Source: Tilletia caries (lineage: Eukaryota > Basidiomycota > Exobasidiomycetes > Tilletiales > Tilletiaceae). Taken from it: DNA of 64,000 bases. The notes under the pieces were generated by a model. That model made no database searches, had not been told where the DNA came from, and saw only the letters and a list, made by a program, of their open reading frames with translations. The position numbers and the translations under genes were made by a program. The stretch spans positions 186,001 through 250,000 of the forward strand of contig JALUTQ010000020.1 of NCBI GenBank assembly GCA_032718865.1. Reading direction: 5' to 3'. Below are positions 51,701 through 61,600 of this stretch, piece by piece (position 1 is the first letter of the stretch; each line of letters begins with the position of its first letter).

Positions 51701-52175
51701 CTGCGACTGCGAGCCCTGCTGTCGGACTGCTGCTAATCTTTTTGACGCGGTCGATCGGGAAGCTCCGGCTGAGGTTCATCGTCAACGCCCTCGTAGTCGA
51801 AGAGGGGAATGTCGGCTGCTTGTGCGGCAACGTCGTCTTCTCGATCTTGATTGAACTGAGCAAAGGGGGAACGCAAGGTTGGTCTGGTCAGCACTGGTTA
51901 GGCTCGCGCATGCAGAGTCAACGGCTACTCACATCGTATGCCATTGCCAAGGCGCTGCCAGCGACTGCTTCCCGAAGACTTGAGGGAACAGGCATGTCCG
52001 GATGAATGCGCTGCCAGTCTTCGAGCCGGGTGATGTCGTCGTCTTGATGCTTGCGCCACATACGGAGGGCGACGACTTTGCCGATTGGGTTGTGTCCTTG
52101 CTCTGTGCACTTGTAGCACTTACATCTCGGGCGCCGTTGACGATGCGCGCGGCTGGAGGGCGTCGAGGGGGGCAT
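48705..52175 (-). pseudogene. Tnp2/Plavaka-like DNA transposase, degenerate
   Basis: Exon 1 (52175-51933) encodes a Cys-containing N-terminus (RCKCYKCTEQGHNPIGKVVA) as in Tnp2-type transposases and splices in phase to 51855. The body contains the Tnp2 core: CIAYVGKYSDLTHCP with FVCGES, LPVLDRLKAMFHNPTMSQLL, SSVWIITAACLNTPPEVRF, VLAIIPGPNAPGDIESF and YADQPGSSKLNKMTGTQG then GCRLC. A further junction (donor 49604, acceptor end 49516) leads to the C-terminal part with LSIHLLLHIGRLIATTGSL and ERTIGTIKKEL, also family-typical. Damage: an in-frame TAG at 51735-51733, and a frame change near 50491-50505 where CTCTGGC is followed by a partial copy CTCTGC. At least one more frame switch follows between 50350 and 50490. 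Without these the protein would exceed 1000 residues. Confidence 0.75.
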
Positions 52176-52493
52176 CCCCTGGCTGGCGCTGGCGGGAAGA
52201 GGATATATGCGTTGACTTGTGGCCTTGTGGGAGAATCGGAGGAAGTGAGTCTGTGCTATGTATGTGTGGGTGTACAGAGAGGATCGGGGAACTTCTCGAC
52301 GTCGGCGGCTTCGAAATTTGTCTAAGTTGCGAGCTGCGTTGGAGCGATGCTGGGGCTGTAATGCTTCGCTGTAATGCTGGCTTTCGATTACAGTTCAGAT
52401 TTCCGACATTTGGCCTCCCAATATCCGCCTCATTTCCGCTGACGTCCCTGATTTCCGACGTTATACCGCCTCCTTATAACCGCCGCACCCTCC
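52176..52493. other. Right subterminal region of the transposon (transposase promoter)
   Basis: 318 bp between the transposase start and the right inverted repeat. Contains direct repeats of CTGTAATGCT (52356 and 52369), ATTTCCGAC (52399 and 52451) and CCGCCTC (52426 and 52467), the kind of short repeated words transposases bind near element ends. Confidence 0.5.
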
Positions 52494-52511
52494 GATTTTT
52501 TTTTTACTGAG
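52494..52511 (-). repeat. Right terminal inverted repeat
   Basis: On the minus strand it reads CTCAGT, ten A, TC, matching the left end except for one extra A. AATCAGC follows outside. Confidence 0.8.
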
Positions 52512-52518
52512 AATCAGC
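52512..52518 (+). repeat. Right target-site duplication (AATCAGC)
   Basis: Exact copy of 42369-42375, immediately outside the right inverted repeat. Confidence 0.8.
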
Positions 52519-53341
52519 ATCTTATCTTCGGCCTGGGGACGAACTCGCTGCCGCACGAGCAAAAACACAAAGGAAGCCCGCCACGGCCAGGGACCAAGCC
52601 GGGATTGTCGATGCAAGTGCTGTTTCATCGTCGCGGTACGGTGTGCGTGTTACAGCACAAGATGCAGCGGCAGCCCCTATAAGTCCGCTTCCCGCTTCCG
52701 CTGTTCCGCGCCAGTCGGTAGGCCGTTCTCTCCGCCTCGCAGATGTCGTTGGAATCCTTGGAGGCGCTGCATCTGTCAGCTCGACCACAGCTGCCAGCAA
52801 CGCGCTTCGCTAGCCCGCTCTCGTTTAAGGCAATTCTTCGCTGATCTCCGGTTCGTTGTGGGAAGTCTGTTATCTCTGCCACTCGCTCCAGGCTGTGGTG
52901 CTGTAACACATCACTGACTCCATCTTGTTCGCATGCTTTTACACATCAAGAAGGACTTCCGCTAATCTCGGACCTCGCAGTGCTAACAGGAAATGCCTCT
53001 CGATGTTTCAAGTTTCAACCGCCTCTGCTGGGACCGCTCGGGCGACGGTCTGACCTGTAAATAGCTGACTCTCTTGTTTTTGGCGTTCAGATCTTCCACC
53101 CCCGACACTCGCCCCTCTCTCTATCCTCTCCCTTCCCTTCCCCTCCCCTCCCTCTCCCTTCCACTCTTCTTCCTTTGCAGGTCGGATCGGATTCTTCAAG
53201 GCCTGTCTTCGCTTTCTTCCCGCCTCGGTGTGCACTCACTCAGCCGGTCCCTTCCTTTTGCTTTCTCACTCCCTCAAGGAACACATTCTTTTCTCCCCTT
53301 CCCCTCCAGATACTTCCTTCGTCCCCTAGAACATCATCAGG
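52519..53341. promoter_or_regulatory. Subtilase promoter with CT-rich tract
   Basis: About 820 bp with no accepted gene. A long polypyrimidine block (about 53095-53175) lies 170-250 bp before the start codon, as in many strongly expressed fungal genes. A minus-strand frame at 52522-52800 has no domain support. Confidence 0.45.
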
Positions 53342-56300
53342 ATGAAGTTGACACTCGCTTTCGTGGCTCTCCTCCAGCTCGCAGATGTCGTCACATCCCG
53401 ACGACACGGCAAGGCCTCAAATGCTGGGCCGAAGGCGCTAGGCGCCAAGAATGCGCCTCCGGTCGTTCCGCGCGGATACCTCGTCGAGTTCGTCAGCGAT
53501 TCGGCTCGCAAGAGCGCAGAGTCTTCAGGCTTCACCAAGCGCGAGGACCGGACACAGCATGATGCCTTGCACAGCTTCCTCACCAAGCGCAAGAGTCCCG
53601 TCCAATACCGGACCCGTTTCACCTTCACCGACTCGCGGATTTTCTCAGGCATGTCCCTAATCCTTGACAATGACAAGGACGTGGACGAGCTCCGAGCGTT
53701 CCCTGGTGTCAAGAAGGTCCACCCGCTCCAGACCTACAAGCCCGCTGCCTTCCAACCTACGATCGTGTCTCCCGAGTTCGTCCAGTCTGCCGTGAATGGC
53801 GGGGGCCTGACTCGCTCGTCCGCTTCTCGCGTGGCCTCTGACAGCTTCCTGAAGAACGACACATTCGAGCCTCACGTTATGACGGGGGTTGACAAGGTGC
53901 ACGCGCAGGGCTACTACGGCAAGGGCCAAACTGTCGGCATTCTCGACACCGGTATCGATTATACCCACCCGGCTCTCAACGGTGGGAAGGCATCGGGCAC
54001 GCCCTGCTTCGGTGACGGGTGCCCTGTCAGTGGTGGTTACGACTTCGTAGGAGACAAGTACAACGGTATTTCCGTCCTGAACCCCATTCCCGACCCGGAC
54101 CCGTTCGCAGACTGCCCCGGGTCCGGTCACGGCACCCACGTGTCCGGTACCGTCATCGCCCTCGACCGCGAAGTCGGCTTCACTGGTGTGGTCCCTCAGG
54201 CCAACGTCCACATGTACCGCATCTTTGGCTGTGGTGAAGAGACGAGCACTTCCACCGACGTCATCATCGCTGCCCTCGAGAAAGGCTTCTTCGACGGTGT
54301 CGATGTGCTCTCTCTGTCACTCGGTGGACCTAGTGGATGGGTCGAGGACCCTGGCTCCTCCGTTGCGTCCAAAATCGTGGCCCTCGGGACTCCTGTCATC
54401 GTTGCTCACGGTAACGACGGGGCCGACGGTGCTTTCTACGGCTCTGCTCCGGCTACTGGTCTTGGCGTCACCGGTGTCGGATCCGTTGACAACAAGGTGT
54501 TGACCGGCTACTCTGCGAAGCTTACTCCCTCGGCCGGCGCCCCCAGCGATGGCAACGGCAATCTCGTCTATCTCGACGGTACTCCATTCACTTTCAACTC
54601 GACTCAGAGCAAGAAGCTGAAGCTTTACGCTACCAGCACCGATCCTACTGTGATGGATGACGGCTGTGCTCCTCTTCCCTCAAGCACTCCCGACTTGAAG
54701 GATTACGTCGTCGTCATTGGTCGTGGTGTGAGTTGCTATGGTGTATGGAGTGCTATGACTATCGTGAGACTGACACCTTCCGTACTCCTTCCATTGCAGA
54801 CCTGCACGTTCGTCACGAAGTTCACCAACGCGTATAACGCTGGCGCCCGCTATGTTTTCATCTACAACTCAGCCGCTTCGATCACGTACTTGCCAGCGGC
54901 CGATCAGGCTGACTTGCAAGCCGCCATGTTGACTCGACCGGATGGCCTGTACATCGTCAACGCCCTCGCTGCGGGCAAGGAGCTCTACGTCGACTTTACC
55001 AACCAGAGTGTCACCGGTGTTCCGGATACAGGCAACGGTGGCTTCATGAGCTCCTTCTCGACTTACGGTCTCACTTGGGAAGCGCAAACCGCGGCCTCGG
55101 TCAGTGCACCCGGAGGTAACATTCTCTCGACTTGGCCGCTCAAGCTCGGCAAGTACTCCATTATCTCGGGTACCTCGATGGCCACTCCTTTCATTGCGGG
55201 AAGCACGGCGATGTACCGCTCCATCAAGGGCAATTCGGACTCCCCCCTTGTCATCCGCAGTGTCCTGTCCTCGACAGCCAAGCCGCTCGGCTTCAGCACG
55301 AACGTTAGCACGCTCGAAACGACGGCGCGGCAGGGAGGTGGATTGGTCAATGTCTACGCGGCCATCAAGAGCGTCTCGCGTGTCTCTCCGGGATCGTTGG
55401 ACTTGAATGACACCCAGTACTTCGACGGGACGCAGACGTTGACCATTTCGAACGTGGGCACGATGGAGCAGACGTACACCCTTTCCCACCTTCCCGGCGG
55501 CAGCATTGCCTCGCTCGACCCTTCTGACAAGGCCGTCTACGTCCCGGGACCGGTCAAGCCGACCACGAATGCAGCGTCGGTCGCGTTCTCGAGCAAGACG
55601 GTTACCCTCCTGCCCGGGAAGAGCCAGGACGTTTCGATGACGTTCAAGGCGCCCGGTCTGGACACGAGCACGCTCCCGATCTACTCGGGCTTCATCTCCA
55701 TCAAGTCTTCGATCTCGTCTGGCAGCATGCGCGTTCCGTACTCCGGTGTGGGGACGAAGTTGCGCAGCCAGCAAGTGTTGGACACGTCGGACAGTGCGCT
55801 CGGGTACGCTGTGCCTGCGCTGCTCAAGCCGGACGGGAAGACGGTGATCACGGACGATAAGCGGGTGTACTCGCTGAAGTCGAGCAAGTCGTCGCCCACT
55901 TTCATCTGGCGCTTGTTGACGGGGACATCGTTCTACTCGATCGATCTTGTGGACGGGAACACAACTTTCGTGCCCACCATTTCGACCGGAAGTGCGTCTT
56001 CACGACGCAATCTGGCCGCTGAACACAAGCACGTCGGTGTCCGACGATTGAGCGGCATGGACCTTGCGCACTCGCTCCATGCTGAGCAGCTCCGTCGATT
56101 GTCGAGCGACGATGCTGGGTTGGCCTTGCAGCGCGTTGCCGGCTCAAGCGGTTCTTTCAACGACGTCAAGATCATCGGCAACCTCGAGTCTGAGTCGTAC
56201 GCGCCCCGAAGCAACATCTACGCTACCTCCGCCGCCTCGAACCTGTTCAACCAGTTCAACCTGACGGGCAACTACACCGATGCGGACGGAGTGGACCACC

Positions 56301-56422
56301 GGATTCAGAACGGAACGTACCGGATCTTGCTCCGGGCCCGGCGGCTGTTCGCTACCGATGCCAAGGCGGAGAGCTCGTACGAGTCATACCTTACCCATGC
56401 ATTCACGGTCAAGCGGGCTTGA
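53342..56422 (+). CDS. Secreted subtilisin-like serine protease (S8, PA-domain type)
   Basis: Two exons, 53342-54727 and 54800-56422, for 1002 residues. The 72-bp intron is a multiple of three and stop-free, so the frame stays open if unspliced. Splicing restores VVIGRGTCTFVTKF, the standard PA-domain motif, and is preferred. The signal peptide is MKLTLAFVALLQLADVVTS. An inhibitor-I9-like propeptide (~50-125) is followed by the catalytic triad Asp201 (VGILDTGIDYTHPAL), His263 (GHGTHVSGT) and Ser588 (GTSMATPFIAGS). The protease-associated insert lies at ~400-520, and a Fn3-like/immunoglobulin-like region fills the C-terminal half. This is the Vpr/cucumisin/C5a-peptidase-like organisation used for extracellular protein degradation. 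There is no GPI signal or transmembrane tail. Confidence 0.93.
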   Translation: MKLTLAFVALLQLADVVTSRRHGKASNAGPKALGAKNAPPVVPRGYLVEFVSDSARKSAESSGFTKREDRTQHDALHSFLTKRKSPVQYRTRFTFTDSRIFSGMSLILDNDKDVDELRAFPGVKKVHPLQTYKPAAFQPTIVSPEFVQSAVNGGGLTRSSASRVASDSFLKNDTFEPHVMTGVDKVHAQGYYGKGQTVGILDTGIDYTHPALNGGKASGTPCFGDGCPVSGGYDFVGDKYNGISVLNPIPDPDPFADCPGSGHGTHVSGTVIALDREVGFTGVVPQANVHMYRIFGCGEETSTSTDVIIAALEKGFFDGVDVLSLSLGGPSGWVEDPGSSVASKIVALGTPVIVAHGNDGADGAFYGSAPATGLGVTGVGSVDNKVLTGYSAKLTPSAGAPSDGNGNLVYLDGTPFTFNSTQSKKLKLYATSTDPTVMDDGCAPLPSSTPDLKDYVVVIGRGVSCYGVWSAMTIVRLTPSVLLPLQTCTFVTKFTNAYNAGARYVFIYNSAASITYLPAADQADLQAAMLTRPDGLYIVNALAAGKELYVDFTNQSVTGVPDTGNGGFMSSFSTYGLTWEAQTAASVSAPGGNILSTWPLKLGKYSIISGTSMATPFIAGSTAMYRSIKGNSDSPLVIRSVLSSTAKPLGFSTNVSTLETTARQGGGLVNVYAAIKSVSRVSPGSLDLNDTQYFDGTQTLTISNVGTMEQTYTLSHLPGGSIASLDPSDKAVYVPGPVKPTTNAASVAFSSKTVTLLPGKSQDVSMTFKAPGLDTSTLPIYSGFISIKSSISSGSMRVPYSGVGTKLRSQQVLDTSDSALGYAVPALLKPDGKTVITDDKRVYSLKSSKSSPTFIWRLLTGTSFYSIDLVDGNTTFVPTISTGSASSRRNLAAEHKHVGVRRLSGMDLAHSLHAEQLRRLSSDDAGLALQRVAGSSGSFNDVKIIGNLESESYAPRSNIYATSAASNLFNQFNLTGNYTDADGVDHRIQNGTYRILLRARRLFATDAKAESSYESYLTHAFTVKRA

Positions 56423-56728
56423 AGACAAGGGGGCGTGCCTTTTATTTGTACGGCCATCCTTGCTCTTCTCTTTCCCTTGTTTGGTGCGCATCTGTGTATT
56501 CTCTCGTTTCGTCTGCTCTCTCTCTGCCTTGTTTCGTTTTCTGTTCTCATCTACACTACTTGGAGGGCCCCGCGGCCGCTGTGGGGCCGCCTTTCGGTAT
56601 CCCTTCCATCCTCCCCAATAGTCACTGCGTGGAAACGGACCGTGTCTTCAATCACACTACTTAAACAGAATGGAAACCCCATATCTCTCTCTCTCTTTTC
56701 GTTACACTTGTGCAGGAGAATAGCAGAG
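56423..56728. terminator. Convergent 3' ends of subtilase and NTA1
   Basis: A 306-bp gap with T-rich runs after the subtilase stop, and a (TC)n tract at 56683-56698. It holds both 3' untranslated regions; no gene seen. Confidence 0.35.
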
Positions 56729-57983
56729 TCATGATTTCCGATTGTTGAGCGCGACGGTGACGGATTGGAGACCTTGGGTTTGTGTGCCCATGGCGGCGAG
56801 AAGTTGGACGGACCCCACTGCTGGAGATTGCGATGATGTTGATGATTGAGTGTCCGTGTCGTCGAACTGGAAGATGGATGAAGAACCTGCGAACGTGACG
56901 CCTGCGCACCGCGTTGACAGGGGTTGGAGAGGGGGGAGGGGAGGCAAGAGTCAGCATGCGACGCCGCCGCGCCAAACGAAATGAAATGTGCGCTCTGACC
57001 TTGCTCTGTGCCCGTGCGGTTGGCTGCGATGAAAATAGTCCTTCTGCCCCTGGATCCAGTCGAGGGCGAGTCGGAAGAAGGAGGGGAAGGAGCGGTGTAT
57101 AGCGGTTTGCATCTCGATGCCCAGTATTCGACGGTACGCATGTTAGGTTCGTCAGGACTGCCGTCGGATCCACCTGCTTCATTGTCGTTTTGGTCAGAAG
57201 AGAGCAGCCATGCAGTAGGGAGAGCGAGGATGTCGACGTTGTGTTGGCGACAGAACGAGGCTAGTTCGAAGGCTTCGAAGGGCGCCTCAAACTCGTAGGC
57301 TGGGAAAGGAAGAAGGAAAGTGTGAGTAAGAATGTCCAGTTGCCGACCAGGCTAGGAGCACGGGAGAGAAAGGGGAGGCGGGATGTGAACTGACGATTGA
57401 GATCCATGCAGATCTGGACGCACAGTCTACCCAGATCTGGTATGTCCACGTATTGGAATCCCGGACCTTCCTGCGCCCAGACCTTATCGTCGTCGTACAG
57501 AAAGTGTTTTCTGAAGACATGAATCAAGGATCCTGCACGATCGAAAAGGGCGGCGGAGTTGTAGTATTCATACCCGATTGAAGATTTTGGCTCTTGCGTC
57601 GAAACGTAGAAGGGAGGCGTCCGGACATCGTAGGCTTTGCTGATGGAATATTCAGATATTTCTTCGGTCGGTGATGGCGATGTTGACTCCCTCCTTTCTG
57701 CGAAGCCGATGACCACGTATGCACTCATTAGCTGAGCGATTTCCGATCCGAGAGCGATAGAAGGTGAAGATTCCTGACGAACGTCCTCGCAGAGTGCCTG
57801 AATGACATTGGGGTCTGAGAATCGATAGCCGGTTGTGATCATCTCGGGCAGGACGAGGAGGTCGATGGCTTCCTGGCTCCTGCTGGCGAGATGGGAGTGG
57901 AGAAGCGATCGGATGGCATCGATGTTGGCCGCCGTGTTTCCTGGTTGAGGCGGCGTGAGCTGGAGACTGGCCACGCGAGCCAT
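56729..57983 (-). CDS. NTA1: Protein N-terminal asparagine/glutamine amidohydrolase (Nta1)
   Basis: Three exons, 57983-57395, 57299-57000 and 56901-56729, for 353 residues in consistent phase. It is a nitrilase-superfamily (carbon-nitrogen hydrolase) enzyme with the catalytic triad visible: Glu47 (LVLPEMITTGY), Lys159 (FRKHFLY) and Cys192 (LCVQICMDLNPYEFEAPF). The DLNPY-x-FEAP continuation and the late FAGSSSIFQF segment are characteristic of Nta1. That enzyme deamidates N-terminal Asn and Gln to Asp and Glu, making proteins substrates for arginylation and the Arg/N-degron pathway. Length is somewhat below the yeast protein (457), lying in the range of filamentous fungal homologues. It has no signal sequence, so it is cytosolic or mitochondrial. 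Confidence 0.9.
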
Positions 57984-58170
57984 CCTGCGACCAAGGGGAT
58001 AGAAGTAGTGAGTGGACGGAATAGTCGATTGGGATACATATGAGAATATGAGAATTGAGAATATGAGAATTGAACCCGCGTCCGTTTGTTTGTTGCGTTG
58101 CGTACGTAATCCATGTTTCAGAATTAAAAAGAGAAAGTCTGCATTTTGCCAGGAAAAAGAAATTTGGAAT

Positions 58171-58491
58171 GCACAGACTCCGGTTTGTCAAGCTCGACAC
58201 CGACAACCTCAACGACGGCGACGACGGCGACGAGCTCAGCGATAGCAGCGGCAAGAAGTCAGAAGCCACGCAGCCGCACGCTTGGTATCCAGGTGAGTGT
58301 TTGTGTGTGTGTTGCTCCTCTGAGAAGCTCGGGAGATCGTGTCAGGCGCTCATCAAAGTCAGTGTGTGCTGCTTCAGTCCGAGGACAGACGCGAACAAGA
58401 GAGAAGACCTCGAGCGCGCACGGAAGCGGCGCGGAAAGGGCAAGCTGTTGAAGCTGCGGTCTGAGCGCAACAGGCGGTCTTGACAAGGCGA
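58171..58491 (+). CDS. Doubtful small gene, unrecognised
   Basis: A short ATG frame (MHRLRFVKLDTDNLNDGDDG, then acidic, ending HAWYP) reaches a good donor (GTGAGTG at 58292). A possible acceptor at about 58326 would continue as a charged, Arg/Glu-rich tail to a stop near 58470; an unspliced frame would run to 58483. The acidic start and clean splice donor look gene-like, but neither product matches a family I know. It sits between NTA1 and the Ser-rich gene and might instead be an upstream leader of the latter. Confidence 0.25.
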
Positions 58492-58656
58492 GCGCATTCG
58501 GTGCGGTTGCTGTAGCTCTGCGTATAGCGTACGGACGGCTACGGACAATAGTCTGCTCGGCGCGTATGAAACTGCTCCCGAGGCAGGAAGAACAGGAAGG
58601 ACGAGTGAAGACCTCACCCATTCCCATCCATCCGCTCGCTCCCGCCCGCGCTGCCA

Positions 58657-61600
58657 ATGGCCGACCGCTTCCATACCACACCGCCAGCTGCTGGCTCGTC
58701 AACGTCGTCCTCGGCGCACTCCATCAGATTTCCAACACATCAGCAACAACATCAGCATCCGAGTATGGGGTTCGAACAGCAGCAGCATCAGCAACGGCCT
58801 CCTTTCCAGCCTGCCACGCCAAGGAAGCGCAGGCGTAGTGAAGAGAATGCAGCATTCTACTACTGCCCCCCGGCTGATGCTCACTCCTCTCCGGCCACAC
58901 CCACACCCTTCCCAACCTCGACCTCCTATCACACCAACGGCACTCTTCTCAAGGATCTGCTCAGCCCAGCGCGCATCGGCGCTCACTCGCTCACTTCCTC
59001 CTCGTCCTCAACCTCTTCCTTCTCCGCTGCCTCCTCCTCATATTCACATCAAGACGGCCTCATGGCGCCACCGCTAGCCAAGCGGCCACATTCTCTCCAC
59101 CGCACATGGACTGCGCCCGTGAATGCCTTCAGTGGTGCTTCTTTGCCTATCGCTGCTCCAAATCCTCCTATAGTCGTAGTGGCTACATCGGATGCAGCTC
59201 ACATGCAATCCCCGTTCAGTGCACCTTCCAGTACCCGCACCTCCTTCTCGGCACACCACCACACACCTCCATCAATAGCGTCGCTCTTTTCAGCAGCCAA
59301 CCGGTCCGAACCGTCGTCAGCTATGGTCGGATGTGAAGCAGCAAGCGCACCGGTTGCAGGAGCGCCTGATGACACCGATATGAGCACAGACGAATCCGCA
59401 TCAAGTCCCTCCAACCTTCAGTCGCCTCCACCAAGACTACTGTCGCCCGCCTCCGTTTCACCCGCAGCATCAGTGCAGCAACCCAGACCGAGCTCATCCT
59501 TCTCACCTCCCTCATCAGCCCTTTCCACACCCTGGCAGCGTCGTTTCGCAGATTCGACCTCGCCCCTCGCCACATCGGCCTCCTTCCCCTTCACGCGTCG
59601 CGCCACCCTCGGCCACTCCTCCGCAGCTCCGACAGCCCATGAGCAACCGATCTTTGGTGTGCCTGCATTCTCCACCCGAGAGAGCTCGTTGCCCTCTCCA
59701 CCCGCACCCATGCTAGGTGTGCCGCAGCCCCACCTCCCGCAGCGACGCACGTCTACTTCGTCATTGGGTCCCGCCCCGGCGTTTGGAACTGCTTTTTCTC
59801 GTTCCTTGTCAGCTCAGGACTTGCTCTCGGCTACGACGGCAGGCTTGCTTCTTCCGCTGCCTTCGTCTCCCCTGTCTGCTCTGCCCCAGTCGGCAGGTGT
59901 GGGCCTGGCTGGTGGTACGGCCAGCAGTAGTGGGGCCAGCAGCGTCAGTAACAATTCGAGCGGCGGCGCTGTCAGCGGGGCTTCGCCGAGTACGCCGGGA
60001 GCGGGCGGTGGGACAGCAGTGACCTATGCGCCATTACGTCCCTCTCCACTGATCCAGAGTCACACTCTCACCCCCGCGATCGACTCGCCGCCGACCCGGA
60101 GCTCGAACAGCAGCAGTGGAGAGAGTTTCCACCATTCGGGCGCAGGCGCATTCTGGAGCGGCTCCTCAACGACGGACATGATGATCGGTTCCGCTGGCAC
60201 AGAGGGTATAGCCTCGAACCACAGCCATACCGGAGCCACCTTTCATCTTGGTCGTGCGCCGAAGACTCGGGCAAATGCGCCGGAGAACAGGGGTGGTGAC
60301 GCAGTCATGGGTGATCAGGGCGTCGCCGGACCATCTCGGCTTCCCTTCGTGAGCGAACAGGGCAGCGAGGTGGCGTACTCTCGCGTCGCACCGTCACATA
60401 GCGCAGTCCAAAGTGGAAAGCGGAGACATGCTCCCACAGCTGAGCCTGACGCCTCCCACTCGTCTTCAGATGGAACGCGTGATGACTCGTCCCGAGCGGC
60501 TACGCGATCGGGTCGGGATGGTGGAGAGCGATGGCGGACATCGGCTCTGGTTGATTCGGACGATTCGGACGACGATCAGATGGCGGATGTCAGCTCGAGC
60601 TCGCTGTCCGATGTTCACTCGAACATGCAGGGCGGAAGCGGCAGCGGCAGCGGCAGCGGCAGCGGCAACGGTGTTAGATCGGCAACGGCCTCACCCACCG
60701 GAGTCATGAAATGGCCATCATCGCATTCCAAATCCAAGTCCGCGTCCTCGGCGTCTTCGTCACCATCGTCTTCCACCCCGTCTTCGCCGGTCCGGTTGGG
60801 CCGGGCGCGCTTACGGACGATGCCGTTGCCATCTGTGACAGCACGGGGGGACACCACATGTGCAGAGGAGGACGAGTCGGATGATGCGGAGATGCTGACG
60901 GCGGCGTTGAGTAATATAGATACTGGGCTGCGGACGTCGTCGATGATGGAGTCGAGCTCTGAGATGGGTGATAAAACAGTTACTCATGCTGTTGGACCTG
61001 CGGGGACTGGATCGTCGACAGCGATACCGCGTACGGAAAGTTCGCAGATCTTTGGTTGGCCATCGGAGGGGATGTCGATAGGCAGGCAGGAGGCGGAAGG
61101 AAGTGGCGGGATGAGCACGCTGACGAGTCCGACGCCTTCGACTTCGTCGTCGTCCACGTGCACGACCGCCTCTGGACGGTCTTCTTCGGTTGGAGATGCA
61201 CCTGTCCTTGGGTCCGAGACGGCCGGTGTGCGAAGCGGGGAGGATGGTTTGAGTGGATTTGGGACGGATGCGACGATGGAACGCGCTTTCGGAGGTGTGT
61301 CGTTGACGAGTCCTGGTCCGAGTCAACAAGCTTCGGGTTCGGGTTCGGGTTCAGGAATGAGCACTGCCGATCGCGGTTCTTCCGTGGCGGGAGCGAGCAG
61401 AGGAGTGGATAATGGAACTGGAGAGAGCGCTGCGACGCCGCGGTCGTATCCAGTTGCTTTACCTCCGATGGTTGCTGCCAATCTTTCCACGGCAGTAGCA
61501 GCAGCGGTGTCTGCACCAACCTCTTCCCTTGCATCATCATCCTCATCGTCCGTCCGGATGCCATACCATCAGCAACACCATCATCAAACACCCGTCGGCC

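Larger units (their letters stand above)
42376..52511. mobile_element. 10.1-kb DNA transposon with Tnp2/Plavaka-like transposase and cargo genes
   Basis: Boundaries come from matching inverted ends (CTCAGT, then 9-10 A, then TC) and a perfect 7-bp flanking duplication. Inside lie a minus-strand transposase of the Tnp2 group, a minus-strand coiled-coil protein gene, a plus-strand zinc-finger gene and a minus-strand acidic protein gene. Both termini carry G+C-rich subterminal motifs such as CCGCC and TCCGAC. CACTA-type elements normally start CACTA and make 2-4 bp duplications, so this is either a Plavaka-type relative or a different subgroup. The transposase has a stop and a frameshift, suggesting the copy cannot move by itself. 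It inserted between UBC13 and the subtilase gene. Confidence 0.85.

Noticed and set aside
43709..52175. TET/JBP dioxygenase cargo, as found in some KDZ transposons of basidiomycetes
   Set aside because: No HxD...H dioxygenase motif was seen in any of the element's genes.
42376..52511. Retrotransposon or giant Maverick-type element
   Set aside because: No reverse transcriptase, integrase, gag or polB signature; ends and transposase fit a cut-and-paste Tnp2-type element.
54869..55774. 301-codon minus-strand frame opposite the subtilase
   Set aside because: Antisense of the catalytic domain; Arg-rich shadow without start context or homology signal.
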